Of a DNA stretch of 64,000 bases, positions 8,441 to 17,583 are shown in pieces. The DNA is from Nesterenkonia sphaerica. Its GTDB lineage: Bacteria; Actinomycetota; Actinomycetes; Actinomycetales; Micrococcaceae. Positions within the stretch are counted from its first letter, which is position 1; each line of letters starts with the position of its first letter. The translations under genes were made by a program, and so were the position numbers. The notes beneath the pieces are model-generated. The model was given only the letters and a program-made list of their open reading frames with translations. It did not search any database and was not told the origin of the DNA. Location: assembly GCF_005771565.1 (NCBI RefSeq), contig NZ_VAWA01000004.1:155010-219009 (forward strand). Reading direction: 5' to 3'.

Positions 8441-10093
8441 TCATCCCTGGCGCAGGCGGATCTTCTTGAAACGTTCATTCAGTACCGGGGACATGGGATA
8501 GTCAGTCACCCGGGAGTTCAGCGCCAGCCCGGAGATCGGGTATGCCAGGGGCAGGGCGGGCAGCTGTTCCTGGATGAGGTCTGCCGCCTCACGGTACAGC
8601 TCCGCGCGCGGCTCCTCCTCAGATTCGGCGCGGGCTTCGTTGAGCAGATCCGTGATGTCGGCGTCGTGGAAGTTGAACTCGCGGGTCTGCTGGCCGAACA
8701 GCGGGCCGAGGAAGGCGTGCGGCGAGCGGAAACCGCCGTTGCGTCCCAGCAGGTGCAGCGCGCGGGAGGAATCACCCATGACCTGCTCGAGGTACCCCTC
8801 ATCCCAGCGGATGGGCCTGGGTCGGATGGTGAAGCCCGCCGCGGTGAGATCAGCAGCGATCGCGGCGAAGACCGCCTCCGGCTGCGGCAGGTAGCTGCGG
8901 GTGGTCCGGATCGGGTAATAGAAGTCCAGGGGCTCACCGTCATAGTCGGACTCCGCCAGCAGCTCCTGGGCTTCGGAGAGGTCATAGTCGTAGCGCAGCG
9001 CGGTCTCGGAGTGGACAGACAAAGCCGCCGGGGTGAACTGGTAGGCCGGGCGGGAACCCTCCAGAAACAGCCGCTCCACCAGTTGAGGGCGATTCACCGC
9101 CCGGGCTGCCGCCTCCCGAACGAGGATGTCGGACATCACCGGGTGGTCGAGATTGAACCCCATGTAGAGCACCGAGAAAGGGTCCCGCTGGAGGATCATG
9201 CGGCCTGACTGGACCAGTGAGCGCAGGTTGTCCGCAGTGATCAGGTCATAGACGTCGGCCTGGCCCCGCTGCAGCTCGCGCAGTCGATCAAAGCTGCGCG
9301 GCAGCGGGCGCACGATCACTTCCCCGGGACCCTCGGTGGCCCCCCAATACTGGTCGAATGCCCGAAGCCGCACCTGAGAGTCGCCCTCCGTGTCCGTTTC
9401 GACCAGCCGGTAGGGGCCGGTCCCGGCAGGGGAGCGTGAGACAAGACCGGGGTCCCTGTCGACCAACACCTCACCCGAGGCGATACCGAAGGCGGGGAGT
9501 GTCAGAGCCTGCAGCAGGTAGACCACCGGCTCACGCAGAGTCAGCACCATCGTTCGGTCGTCCTGCGCCTCCACCGACTCCAGCACACACTCCGGGTCTG
9601 ACATGAATCCGCCGAAGACGGTGGGGAACGCCAAGGGGACCGACTGGCTGAGGTTACCGGCACCGTAGAGGTCATCCAGGCGTCCCCACCGCTGGAAATT
9701 CTGCACCACAGTCTCAGCGCTGAGTGCCGACTCATCGTGGAAGACCACACCTCGGCGCAGGGTGAACGTGTAGGTCAGCTCGTCCTCGCTGACCTCCCAC
9801 TCCTGGGCAAGCAGCGGCTCCAGGGACCCCGTGTGATCAATGCCCACCAGCGGTTCGAAGATCTGGCGGACGATCCGTTCGGTCTCCGAGTCGGTGGCCA
9901 CACCAGGATCCAGGGACTTCGGGCGGTGGATGCCAGCAACGGTGACCCGTCCGGCGCCGGGGTCAGCAGCGGCGTCGTCCGGGTCTTGAGGAAAATCTGG
10001 AGCCTGAGCGTGGTGGGCTGCGGTCGTCAGAGCGGCCACTGCTCCCGCAGCCGACGAGGCGCCCAAGAACCTGCGTCGGGAGAGCGATGTCAC
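8441..10093 (-). CDS. Peptide/nickel-type ABC transporter solute-binding protein (family 5), Tat-type signal
   Basis: About 550 residues from a GTG ending at 10093. The N-terminus has a twin-arginine signal (SLSRRRFLGA followed by an Ala-rich hydrophobic stretch) but no lipobox cysteine, so the protein is predicted to be exported by Tat and released or anchored otherwise. The mature part is a family 5 binding protein: the DPGVATDSETERIVRQIFEP segment, a YTFTLRRGVVFHD segment typical of DppA/OppA, and a C-terminal EQLPALPLAYPI segment. No permease or ATPase gene is adjacent, so its transporter partner is elsewhere or it is an orphan. The start codon lies one base from a tRNA-Leu gene on the same strand. 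Longer reading upstream would run through that tRNA and is rejected. Confidence 0.85.
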   Translation of the reverse strand: MTSLSRRRFLGASSAAGAVAALTTAAHHAQAPDFPQDPDDAAADPGAGRVTVAGIHRPKSLDPGVATDSETERIVRQIFEPLVGIDHTGSLEPLLAQEWEVSEDELTYTFTLRRGVVFHDESALSAETVVQNFQRWGRLDDLYGAGNLSQSVPLAFPTVFGGFMSDPECVLESVEAQDDRTMVLTLREPVVYLLQALTLPAFGIASGEVLVDRDPGLVSRSPAGTGPYRLVETDTEGDSQVRLRAFDQYWGATEGPGEVIVRPLPRSFDRLRELQRGQADVYDLITADNLRSLVQSGRMILQRDPFSVLYMGFNLDHPVMSDILVREAAARAVNRPQLVERLFLEGSRPAYQFTPAALSVHSETALRYDYDLSEAQELLAESDYDGEPLDFYYPIRTTRSYLPQPEAVFAAIAADLTAAGFTIRPRPIRWDEGYLEQVMGDSSRALHLLGRNGGFRSPHAFLGPLFGQQTREFNFHDADITDLLNEARAESEEEPRAELYREAADLIQEQLPALPLAYPISGLALNSRVTDYPMSPVLNERFKKIRLRQG

Positions 10094-10094
10094 G

Positions 10095-10176
<82 letters not shown>

Positions 10177-10264
10177 GAGGCGCTGACCAGCGCGCTCTTC
10201 GCACGTGGCAGCAGCACACCAGTGTACCGGTGCTTCAGCAGCTCCGGCTCCCGCGGACTCAGCG

Positions 10265-10732
10265 CTAGACCCCCAACTCTTTGCGCAGGCGGGCTACATG
10301 TCCGGTGGCCTTGACGTTGTACTGCGCCAGCGTCACGGTTCCGGCAGCGTCCACCACCACTGTAGAGCGGATGAGACCTTCATAGACCTTTCCGTAGTTC
10401 TTCTTCTCTCCCCAGGCGCCATAGGCTGCGGCCACGGAATGATCCTCATCAGACAGCAGCGGAAAGCTCAACTGCTCCTGCTCGGCGAAACTCTGCAGCG
10501 CAGAGACCGGATCCGGAGAGATGCCCAAGACCTGGTACCCGGCGGCGTTCAGGGACTCCAGCGAATCCCGGAAGTCGCATGCCTGGGTGGTGCATCCGGG
10601 GGTGGCGGCCTTCGGATAGAAGTAGATGACCACCTGCTGGCCCCGGTAGTCCTCCAAGGACACGGGGCGTTCCTCATGGGAGGTCAGGGTAAACGAGGGT
10701 GCGTTATCACCGGGGGAGAGGTGGTCAGTCAT
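10265..10732 (-). CDS. bcp: Bcp/PrxQ-type thioredoxin-dependent peroxiredoxin
   Basis: A 155-residue cytosolic peroxiredoxin that reduces hydrogen peroxide and organic peroxides. The active-site segment is FYPKAATPGCTTQACDF: the first Cys is the peroxidatic residue in the conserved TPGCT, and the Cys five residues later is the resolving Cys of the PrxQ class. The length fits the family. It is divergent from the next gene with about 55 bp between the start codons, so both promoters must lie in that gap. No regulator-binding site is evident. Confidence 0.93.
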   Translation of the reverse strand: MTDHLSPGDNAPSFTLTSHEERPVSLEDYRGQQVVIYFYPKAATPGCTTQACDFRDSLESLNAAGYQVLGISPDPVSALQSFAEQEQLSFPLLSDEDHSVAAAYGAWGEKKNYGKVYEGLIRSTVVVDAAGTVTLAQYNVKATGHVARLRKELGV

Positions 10733-10787
10733 GGAAGGTGTTCTCCTTGTCAGGTGGGGGTTTCACTGCTCCCCGTAGACTATCGCC

Positions 10788-11330
10788 ATGGTGATTCACT
10801 CGGAGCGCAGTCCGGCGGAGGAGCAGCTGGTGGCCGCCTTCCGAGCGGTCTTTGACGCCTCGGTGATGAATTTTGGTTCCTACAACCTGCTCTACGCGGA
10901 GAACATTTTCGGCCGCGAGGAACACCCGGAGCTGCTGCTGGCAAGCAGAGGTGCCCCCTCCGCCGACCTCTCCGCGCAGGAAGCGGTCGAGGCTGCCCGC
11001 CACCTGCTGGTGGGGTACCGGCGGGAGCCTGCAGAAATGGTGCTGTGCCCCATTGACCCAGCTGCCATGTTTCCCCCGACGGAAACCGCGGAGGCGGTCT
11101 CGCCGCGGGTGCCAGCGCTGGTGAATCTGACGAATCTGGCCGGGATGGCCTCCGAGGGCACGACGGTGGAAATCGCCATGTCGACCGGACGCCGGATCAA
11201 GCTGGACATCCGCACACCTGTCACGTTTGAACAGATCCCGGAGGTGCCGTTGCACCAGGAGCTCGATATCGAGGACTTCTACACGTTTCTGGACCACTTC
11301 ATGGATGTCATTGAGCGTAAGGGCAGCTGA
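10788..11330 (+). CDS. Conserved hypothetical protein, soluble
   Basis: A 180-residue acidic protein without signal peptide or membrane segments. I do not recognise a domain. It contains a MNFGSYNLLYAEN segment near the N-terminus, a central LVGYRREPAEMVLCP segment and an acidic C-terminal DIEDFYTFLDHFMDVI helix. A possible hairpin-plus-T terminator follows at 11392-11419. The start is an ATG shortly after CTATCGCC; there is no strong ribosome site, so leaderless or weakly initiated translation is possible. Coding character (third-position GC, consistent frame) supports a real gene. Confidence 0.75.
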   Translation: MVIHSERSPAEEQLVAAFRAVFDASVMNFGSYNLLYAENIFGREEHPELLLASRGAPSADLSAQEAVEAARHLLVGYRREPAEMVLCPIDPAAMFPPTETAEAVSPRVPALVNLTNLAGMASEGTTVEIAMSTGRRIKLDIRTPVTFEQIPEVPLHQELDIEDFYTFLDHFMDVIERKGS

Positions 11331-11391
11331 GACGAACATCACCGCACCAGGGATTAGCGCGAACTGGTCAGCGGTGCTAGCATAGTGTGTC

Positions 11392-11419
11392 GTTGCCCAC
11401 CGGCTGGGCGACTTTCTTT
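11392..11419 (+). terminator. Possible intrinsic terminator
   Basis: GTTGCCCA and TGGGCGAC form an 8-bp stem with one G-U pair around a 5-base loop, followed by TTTCTTT. It lies between the unknown gene ending at 11330 and tRNA-Lys, so it could end the former's transcript. Confidence 0.55.
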
Positions 11420-11442
11420 GTGTCCTTTGTTCTGCCGAATCA

Positions 11443-11515
11443 GGGCCTCTAGCTCAACTGGCAGAGCATCAGACTCTTAATCTGCAGGTTGCGGGTTCAA
11501 GTCCCGCGGGGCCCA
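11443..11515 (+). tRNA. tRNA-Lys (anticodon CUU)
   Basis: The acceptor stem GGGCCTC pairs with GGGGCCC (one G-U), the D arm is AGCTCAACTGGCAGAGC, the anticodon loop CTCTTAA gives CTT (Lys, AAG), and the T arm is GCGGG-TTCAAGT-CCCGC. The discriminator is A and CCA is not encoded. The length is 73 nt. Confidence 0.97.
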
Positions 11516-11539
11516 CGGAACAAAGAGCACAAAGGAGAA

Positions 11540-11570
11540 AGCCGCTGGTCCTGACGATCAGCGGCTTTTC
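11540..11570 (+). terminator. Intrinsic terminator after tRNA-Lys
   Basis: AGCCGCTG and CAGCGGCT form a perfect 8-bp stem with an 11-base loop, followed by TTTTC. It lies 25 bases after the tRNA-Lys 3' end and is well placed to end the tRNA transcript. Confidence 0.75.
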
Positions 11571-11698
11571 TGCTGAAAAGAGCAGTGTGGTGTGCAGGTG
11601 GCGGACGGATTCGCCGCTGACGGCACAAACACGGTACTGTTGACCGGTCCGTGTCCGGGTACAGTGAGGCTGCTGTCCCCGCAAGCACAGGATTGTGA

Positions 11699-11772
11699 CG
11701 GGATGTAGTTCAGTTTGGTAGAGCGCTCGCTTTGGGAGCGAGAGGTCGCAGGTTCAAATCCTGTCATCCCGA
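11699..11772 (+). tRNA. tRNA-Pro (anticodon UGG)
   Basis: The acceptor stem CGGGATG pairs with CATCCCG, the anticodon stem CTCGC/GCGAG encloses TTTGGGA giving TGG (Pro, CCA and wobble), and the T arm is GCAGG-TTCAAAT-CCTGT. The discriminator is A and CCA is not encoded. The length is 74 nt. It precedes tig by about 130 bp. Confidence 0.97.
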
Positions 11773-11904
11773 CAGTGCCCGGGGCCGGCCGCATGCAGCG
11801 GCCGCACCCCGGCCTGAAGCGTCAGGCACCTGCAGCTTCCCGGCAGGCGGCTCTGACCTTGATACCAAGTCAAGTTTTGCAATCGCAGCAACAGGAGCCC
11901 ATAC

Positions 11905-13305
11905 GTGGTCAAGAGCACCGTCGAAGAACTGAACCCGACTCGAGTCAAGCTCACCGTAGAGGTGTCCGGCGAAGAGCTCGAGCCGAAGATCAAAGCTGCC
12001 TATAAGAGCATTGCCAACCAGGTTCAGATCCCCGGCTTCCGCAAGGGCAAGGTCCCCGCCCCCATCATCGACCAGCGGTTCGGCCGCGAAGCGGTCATCC
12101 AGCAGGCCATCAACGACGGCCTCCAGGAGTTCTACCAGCAGGGTCTGGCCGAAGCGGAGATCACGCCGCTGTCCCGGCCCGAGGTGGAGGTCGAAGAGAT
12201 CCCCGACGTCGCGACCAACGAGGGCACGCTGAAGTTCTCCGGTGAGCTCGACGTCAAGCCCACTGTGGAGCTGCCCGAGTACTCCGGCCTCGAGGTCGAA
12301 GTCGAGGCTGTCGAGGTTGACGACGAAGCTGTCCAGGAGGAACTCGACGCGCTGCGTTCACGCTTCGGCACGCTGAAGGACGTGGAGCGCCCCGCCACCA
12401 CGGACGACTTCGTCACCATTGACCTCACCGCCACCATCGGCGAGGAAGAAGTCGACAACGCCACCGGTCTGAGCTACCAGGTGGGCGCCGGCACCATGCT
12501 TGACGGGCTCGACGAGGCGTTGGAGGGTCTCTCGGCCGGCGAGGACGCCACCTTCAACACCACCCTGGCCGGGGGAGAGCACTCCGGTGAAGAGGCCACC
12601 GCGAAGGTCACCCTCACCGCGGTCAAGGAGCGCGAACTCCCCGAGGCGGATGACGACTTCGCCCAGATGGCCTCCGAGTTCGACACCATCGAGGAGCTCA
12701 AAGAGGACCTCCGCGGCAAGGCCGCCTCCACCGGGCTGGAGAAGCAGGGTGTCGAGGCGCGGGACAAGGTGCTGGAGAAGCTGATGAGCCTGGTCGAGGT
12801 TCCGGTGCCGGAATCAGTGATCGAGGAGCAGATCGGCCAGCACTTCAGCTCCCAGGGACACAGTGAGGGCGACTCCCACGACACCGACGATCACCGCGCC
12901 GAGATTCGCGAGCAGACCGAAGAGGCCTTCCGCAATGAGATAGTTCTGGACCTCATCGCGGAGAAGGAAGAGATCGGGGTGGACCAGGGCGAGATCATCG
13001 AGTACATCGTCGCCACCGCCCAGCAGTACGGCATGGAGCCCAATCAGTTCGCTCAGATGCTCGACCAGGCCGGCCAGGTCCCCATGATCATGGGCGAGGT
13101 CCGCCGCCGCAAGGCCCTTGCGAAGGTCTTGGAACTGGCCACTGTGACAGACACCGCTGGCGAGACCGTCGACCTCTCGGCATTCGTGACCCCCGCAGAG
13201 GAGCAGGAGGACGACGAGGCTGCCGAGGCAGTCGAGGCCGCCTCGGCGGACTCCACTGTGGCCGAAGCCGCAGAGACCGCTGAGGATGCCGGCGAGACGA
13301 AGTAA
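11905..13305 (+). CDS. tig: Trigger factor, ribosome-associated chaperone and prolyl isomerase
   Basis: A 466-residue trigger factor. The N-terminal ribosome-binding domain carries the signature GFRKGKVP (near residue 45), the central FKBP-like prolyl isomerase domain spans about 150-240, and the C-terminal chaperone arms follow. An acidic Glu/Ala/Asp tail after ~430 is common in actinobacterial homologues. It binds at the ribosome exit tunnel and shields nascent chains. The start is a GTG with AGGAG seven bases upstream. A strong terminator follows, and clpP1-clpP2-clpX come next, the classic tig-clp arrangement. Confidence 0.97.
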   Translation: MVKSTVEELNPTRVKLTVEVSGEELEPKIKAAYKSIANQVQIPGFRKGKVPAPIIDQRFGREAVIQQAINDGLQEFYQQGLAEAEITPLSRPEVEVEEIPDVATNEGTLKFSGELDVKPTVELPEYSGLEVEVEAVEVDDEAVQEELDALRSRFGTLKDVERPATTDDFVTIDLTATIGEEEVDNATGLSYQVGAGTMLDGLDEALEGLSAGEDATFNTTLAGGEHSGEEATAKVTLTAVKERELPEADDDFAQMASEFDTIEELKEDLRGKAASTGLEKQGVEARDKVLEKLMSLVEVPVPESVIEEQIGQHFSSQGHSEGDSHDTDDHRAEIREQTEEAFRNEIVLDLIAEKEEIGVDQGEIIEYIVATAQQYGMEPNQFAQMLDQAGQVPMIMGEVRRRKALAKVLELATVTDTAGETVDLSAFVTPAEEQEDDEAAEAVEAASADSTVAEAAETAEDAGETK

Positions 13306-13326
13306 ATGAGAGTGTGATGTGCAATG

Positions 13327-13358
13327 CGCCCCGTCCGTCGCCGGACCGGGGCGTTTTG
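13327..13358 (+). terminator. Intrinsic terminator of tig
   Basis: CGCCCCG pairs with CGGGGCG, extended by TCC/GGA across a single bulge, and is followed by TTTT. It lies about 20 bases after the tig stop, separating tig from the clp operon. Confidence 0.8.
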
Positions 13359-13482
13359 CATATTCGCCACCGGAAAACGGTGGTGTGCCATCGGCGAACA
13401 GTGCCGCCGAAGCCGTGGCGTCGTCGCCGGTCTCCAGTAATGTCATAAGCCGAACCACTCACCAGACGTATGGAGGAACTTG

Positions 13483-14091
13483 ATGTCTGAGCAGCTGCCC
13501 ACTGCCTCGAGCGTGGACACGGCATCGCAGGAGAACTACATCTACAACCGGCTCCTGAAGGAGCGGATCATCTGGCTGGGGTCGGAGGTGCGTGACGACA
13601 ACGCCAACACGCTGTGCTCCCAGATGCTGCTGCTCTCCGCTGAAGATCCCGAGCGCGACATCTATCTCTACATCAACTCACCGGGCGGTTCGGTGACTGC
13701 CGGGATGGCCATCTACGACACCATGCAGTTCATCCCCAATGACGTGGTGACCGTCGCCACCGGTCTGGCCGCCTCCATGGGCCAGTTCCTGCTCTCCTCC
13801 GGCACCCCTGGCAAACGCTTCGCCACCCCCAACGCCCGGATCCTGATGCACCAGCCCTCCGGTGGCATCGGCGGCACCGAATCGGATGTGCGCATCCAAG
13901 CGGAGCTGATCAAGCACATGAAGCAGGTCATGGCCGAGCTCACTGCCGAGCAGACCGGACAGAGCGTGGAGACCATCCTCAGCGACAATGCCCGCGACAA
14001 GTGGTTCACCGCAGAGGAGGGCCTGGAGTATGGGTTCTTCGACAAGATCGCCCAGCGTTCCTCCACCGTCTCCGGCGGCGGCGGAGTCTGA
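13483..14091 (+). CDS. clpP1: ATP-dependent Clp protease proteolytic subunit 1
   Basis: About 202 residues. The catalytic Ser is in the GLAASMGQF segment, the His in ILMHQPSGG, and the Asp in the later DNARDKWF region. The INSPGG oxyanion loop is present. Actinobacterial ClpP works as a mixed ClpP1-ClpP2 tetradecamer fed by ClpX or ClpC1. The ATG at 13483 is chosen over the TTG three bases earlier because GGAGG lies at optimal spacing before it. It is followed by clpP2 after about 46 bp, probably as one operon. Confidence 0.95.
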   Translation: MSEQLPTASSVDTASQENYIYNRLLKERIIWLGSEVRDDNANTLCSQMLLLSAEDPERDIYLYINSPGGSVTAGMAIYDTMQFIPNDVVTVATGLAASMGQFLLSSGTPGKRFATPNARILMHQPSGGIGGTESDVRIQAELIKHMKQVMAELTAEQTGQSVETILSDNARDKWFTAEEGLEYGFFDKIAQRSSTVSGGGGV

Positions 14092-14137
14092 GCCCTTACG
14101 ACGCCGCGGAACACAGGACTTCACAGGAGACATTGAG

Positions 14138-14749
14138 ATGAATTTTGAAGCACGCTATATCCTCCCCTCCTTCGAGGAGCGGACCCCTTACGGGTTCAAG
14201 CGCCAGGACCCCTACGCCAAGCTCTTCGAAGACCGGATCGTCTTCCTCGGCGCCCAGGTCGACGACGCCAGCGCCGATGACATCATGGCCCAGCTGCTGG
14301 TGCTGGAGTCGATGGACTCCGAGCGGGACATCACCCTCTACATCAACTCCCCAGGTGGCTCTTTCACCGCAATGACCGCCATCTACGACACCATGCAGTT
14401 CATCCGCCCGCATGTGCAGACGGTTTGCCTGGGTCAGGCGGCCTCTGCCGCAGCGGTGCTGCTGGCCGCCGGGACCCCGGGCAAGCGCCTGGCGCTGCCG
14501 AACGCGCGTGTACTGATCCACCAGCCAGCCATGGGCGGAGCCCGCGGCACCGCCACCGACCTGGCCATTCAGGCTGACGAGATCCGCCGGATCCGGACCT
14601 GGATGGAAGAGGTGCTGGCCCAGCACACCGACAAGAGCCCGGAGCAGATCAAAGAGGATATTGACCGCGACAAGTTCCTCTCGGCCGAAGGTGCGAAGGA
14701 CTACGGGCTGGTCGATGAAGTGCTCAGCTCCCGTAAGCTCCCCGTCTGA
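14138..14749 (+). CDS. clpP2: ATP-dependent Clp protease proteolytic subunit 2
   Basis: 203 residues from the ATG at 14138, which has AGGAGA upstream; the reading frame is open further upstream, over the clpP1 end, but that part is not ClpP-like. Catalytic Ser lies in [12 protein letters not shown], His in [10 protein letters not shown] and Asp in DIDRDKF. The N-terminal [13 protein letters not shown] segment is typical of the second actinobacterial paralogue. It forms the mixed ring with ClpP1 and docks the AAA+ unfoldase. clpX follows after 117 bp. Confidence 0.95.
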   Translation: MNFEARYILPSFEERTPYGFKRQDPYAKLFEDRIVFLGAQVDDASADDIMAQLLVLESMDSERDITLYINSPGGSFTAMTAIYDTMQFIRPHVQTVCLGQAASAAAVLLAAGTPGKRLALPNARVLIHQPAMGGARGTATDLAIQADEIRRIRTWMEEVLAQHTDKSPEQIKEDIDRDKFLSAEGAKDYGLVDEVLSSRKLPV

Positions 14750-14760
14750 GTGCGGCGAAT

Positions 14761-14790
14761 CGCCACGGGCGCAGGGGCCCCGTGGCGGTT
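14761..14790 (+). terminator. Hairpin between clpP2 and clpX
   Basis: CGCCACGGG and CCCGTGGCG form a perfect 9-bp stem, but only GTTT follows, so termination would be partial. It may attenuate clpP transcription into clpX or merely end the clpP message. Confidence 0.4.
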
Positions 14791-14866
14791 TGGGGGCAGG
14801 TCCGTGCTCTGAAGTACGCTTGAGACAGTCCCATAACGATCTGCACGGCGAGAGGGTTGCCCACAC

Positions 14867-16159
14867 ATGGCCCGAATAGGTGAGAGCTCAGACTTATTGA
14901 AGTGCTCTTTCTGCGGCAAGTCCCAGAAGCAGGTCCGGTACAAGCTGATCGCAGGTCCCGGAGTATACATCTGTGACGAGTGCATCGAGCTGTGCAACGA
15001 GATCATCGAAGAGTACCTCAACGAGGTCCAGGAGACCTCAGAGGTGGAGCTGCCGACCCCCAAAGAGATCAAAGACTTCCTCGACGAATACGTGGTGGGC
15101 CAGAACAAGGCCAAGCGGTCGCTGGCGGTGGCGGTCTACAACCACTACAAGCGAATCCAGGCCACCGGATCAGCCTCCAAGACCGCCTCGCTGGAGAAGG
15201 GGCCCTTGGACGAGGTGGAGATCGGTAAGTCCAATATCCTCATGGTCGGCCCCACCGGATCCGGCAAGACCTACCTGGCGCAGTCGCTGGCCAGAAAGCT
15301 GCAGGTGCCGTTCATCGTCGCCGATGCCACCAGCCTCACCGAGGCCGGGTATGTGGGCGAGGATGTGGAGAACATCCTGCTGAAGCTCATTCAGGCTGCC
15401 GACGGTGACGTCAAGAAAGCCGAACAGGGCATCGTCTATATCGACGAGATCGACAAGATCTCTCGAAAATCAGAAAACCCCTCCATCACCCGGGACGTCT
15501 CCGGGGAAGGTGTCCAGCAGGCGCTGCTGAAGATCCTGGAGGGCACCACCGCCTCGGTGGCGCCCCAGGGCGGCAGAAAGCACCCGCAGCAGGAATTCAT
15601 TCAGATCGACACCTCCAATGTCCTCTTCATCGTCGCCGGTGCCTTCGCCGGGCTGGAGGACATCATCGAGTCCCGCGCCGGCCGCAAGGGCATCGGGTTC
15701 GGCGCCCCGCTGTCCACCATCGTGCCCGGTGAGGCCAGCTATGCAGACGTGGAGCCGGAGGACCTGCACAAGTTCGGTCTGATCCCGGAGTTCATCGGCC
15801 GTCTGCCGGTGGTCGCCACAGTGGAGGAACTGGACGAGGCGGCGCTGAAGGAGATCCTCAGCAAACCCAGAAATGCCCTGCTGAAGCAGTATCAGAAGAT
15901 GTTCGCCATCGATGACGTGGAGCTGGAGTTCGACGACGACGCCATCCAGGCCGTGGTGGAGCTCGCCCAGCAGCGCGGCACCGGTGCCCGCGGGCTGCGC
16001 TCAATCCTGGAGAACGTGCTCAACCCCATGATGTTCGATCTCCCCGGAAGAGATGACATCGCCATGGTCACCATCACCGGCGAGGTGGTGCGCGAAGGAG
16101 CTGAACCCCTTCTCACCACCCGCGATGAGGCAAAAAAACTGCGCAAGAAGTCCGCGTAA
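14867..16159 (+). CDS. clpX: ClpX, ATP-dependent unfoldase of the Clp protease
   Basis: 430 residues. The N-terminal C4 zinc finger (Cys13, Cys16 and the ICDEC pair near 37-40) binds substrates and adaptors. The AAA+ module has Walker A GPTGSGKT near residue 128, Walker B IVYIDEID near 190, the pore-type GYVGED segment, and the IGF-type ClpP-docking loop (GIGFGAP) near 275. Sensor 2 lies in the GARGLRS segment. It unfolds tagged proteins and feeds them into ClpP. The order clpP1-clpP2-clpX is conserved. Confidence 0.97.
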   Translation: MARIGESSDLLKCSFCGKSQKQVRYKLIAGPGVYICDECIELCNEIIEEYLNEVQETSEVELPTPKEIKDFLDEYVVGQNKAKRSLAVAVYNHYKRIQATGSASKTASLEKGPLDEVEIGKSNILMVGPTGSGKTYLAQSLARKLQVPFIVADATSLTEAGYVGEDVENILLKLIQAADGDVKKAEQGIVYIDEIDKISRKSENPSITRDVSGEGVQQALLKILEGTTASVAPQGGRKHPQQEFIQIDTSNVLFIVAGAFAGLEDIIESRAGRKGIGFGAPLSTIVPGEASYADVEPEDLHKFGLIPEFIGRLPVVATVEELDEAALKEILSKPRNALLKQYQKMFAIDDVELEFDDDAIQAVVELAQQRGTGARGLRSILENVLNPMMFDLPGRDDIAMVTITGEVVREGAEPLLTTRDEAKKLRKKSA

Positions 16160-16265
16160 CACCCCCGGCGGGAGGGCCGATTCAGTCAAGTACGGCCGTG
16201 TCGGAAACGTGATGACGTGGGGCTTCCGTTAACCTGCAACTAAGACTACTGTTCAGTCCAGGGAC

Positions 16266-16279
16266 GTGACACGTGTCAC
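16266..16279. promoter_or_regulatory. Perfect 14-bp palindrome, probable repressor operator
   Basis: GTGACACGTGTCAC is a perfect inverted repeat 23 bp before the GTG start of the binding-protein gene, just upstream of its AGGAGG. LacI-family operators of actinobacterial sugar importers are short palindromes in this position, so it is read as an operator. No regulator gene is adjacent. Confidence 0.5.
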
Positions 16280-16302
16280 CTCGATCAGGAGGTGTAGTAC
16301 TG

Positions 16303-17583
16303 GTGAAAGCACGATCAGCAGGGGCGGCCGCGGCCGCAGCGGTTCTGCTCCTATCAGGCTGCGGGGGTCAGGACGAAGTCCCCACGCTGACCTGGTACAT
16401 CAACCCCGACGACGGCGGGCAGGAGGCACTGGCGGAAAAGTGCACCGAGGAGGCCGACGGCGCCTACCGCATCCAAACCTCCCTGCTGCCCATGGACGCT
16501 CCCGCCCAGCGCGAACAACTCGCCCGCAGGCTCGCCGCAGGCGACTCCTCGCTGGACATTATGAGCATTGACCCGCCCTTCATCCCCGAACTCGCCACCC
16601 CCGGCTTCCTGGCGCCGGTGCCGGAAGACGTGGCAGAGCGCACCACCGAGGACACCCTGGAGGGCGCCCTGGCCGGAGCCATGTGGGGCGACGAGCTGGT
16701 CACCGTGCCGTTCTGGGCGAACACCCAGCTCCTCTGGTACCGCGAATCCGTGGTGGAGGAGGCTGGGCTCGATATGGACGAACCAGTCACCTGGGACGAA
16801 ATCATGGACGTCGCTGCCGAGCAGGACAAATATCTGGGTGTCCAAGGCATCCGGGCTGAGTCCATGACCGTATGGGTCAATGCGCTGGTGGAGTCGCAGG
16901 ACGAGTCCATCCTCGTCGACCCCTCAGCGTCAGCAGACGAGCTGGAGACCAACCTCGACTCCGAGGCCGGGGCTCGGGCCGCAAGCATCATGTCGCGCAT
17001 CGGCCAGGAGGGCCTCGGCGGGCCCGGTGTCGCCTCCATGGATGAGAACCAGTCCATGTTGCTGTTCCAGCGTGAGAACGGCTCCTTCATGGTCAACTGG
17101 CCCTTTGTGTGGCCAGCCACCCTCGGTGCCGCGGATGAGGGCAGCATCGATGCCGACATTCCCGACGACATCGGCTGGACCCTCTACCCACGGGTGGATG
17201 CCGACACTCCTACGGCGCCCCCGCTGGGCGGGATCAACCTCGGAGTCGGCGCCGAATCCGAGCACCCGGAGCTGGCCTACGAGGCCATCGAATGCATCGT
17301 CACTCCGGAGAACCAGGCCGAATACTTTGTGACCAACGGCAATCCGCCCTCTTCGGAATCCGCATTTGACGACCCCACGGTGGAGGAGGAGTTCCCGATG
17401 GCTGATGTCATCCGTGAGTCGCTCGACATGGCCGCTCCGCGTCCGCAGACCCCGTTCTACAACGAAATATCTGAATCCATCCAGGGTCGGTTCACTCCAC
17501 TCTCCGGAGTCGATGAGGACACCACGCCAGCGCGAACTGACTCCTACATCATGGAAGTCCTGCGAGGGGAGCGTCTGCTGTGA
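16303..17583 (+). CDS. Sugar ABC transporter solute-binding lipoprotein, LpqY-like
   Basis: 426 residues from the GTG at 16303, chosen because AGGAGGTG sits 8 bases upstream; an in-frame GTG at 16273 would put the ribosome site inside the gene. A lipobox LLLSGC predicts membrane anchoring of the mature Cys near residue 20. The fold is family 1 extracellular binding protein. The REQLARRLAAGDSSLDIMS region, followed by DPPFIPELATPGFLAP, resembles mycobacterial LpqY, the trehalose-binding protein of LpqY-SugABC, so trehalose or a related glucoside is the best guess. It is the first gene of a four-gene import operon. Confidence 0.9.
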   Translation: MKARSAGAAAAAAVLLLSGCGGQDEVPTLTWYINPDDGGQEALAEKCTEEADGAYRIQTSLLPMDAPAQREQLARRLAAGDSSLDIMSIDPPFIPELATPGFLAPVPEDVAERTTEDTLEGALAGAMWGDELVTVPFWANTQLLWYRESVVEEAGLDMDEPVTWDEIMDVAAEQDKYLGVQGIRAESMTVWVNALVESQDESILVDPSASADELETNLDSEAGARAASIMSRIGQEGLGGPGVASMDENQSMLLFQRENGSFMVNWPFVWPATLGAADEGSIDADIPDDIGWTLYPRVDADTPTAPPLGGINLGVGAESEHPELAYEAIECIVTPENQAEYFVTNGNPPSSESAFDDPTVEEEFPMADVIRESLDMAAPRPQTPFYNEISESIQGRFTPLSGVDEDTTPARTDSYIMEVLRGERLL

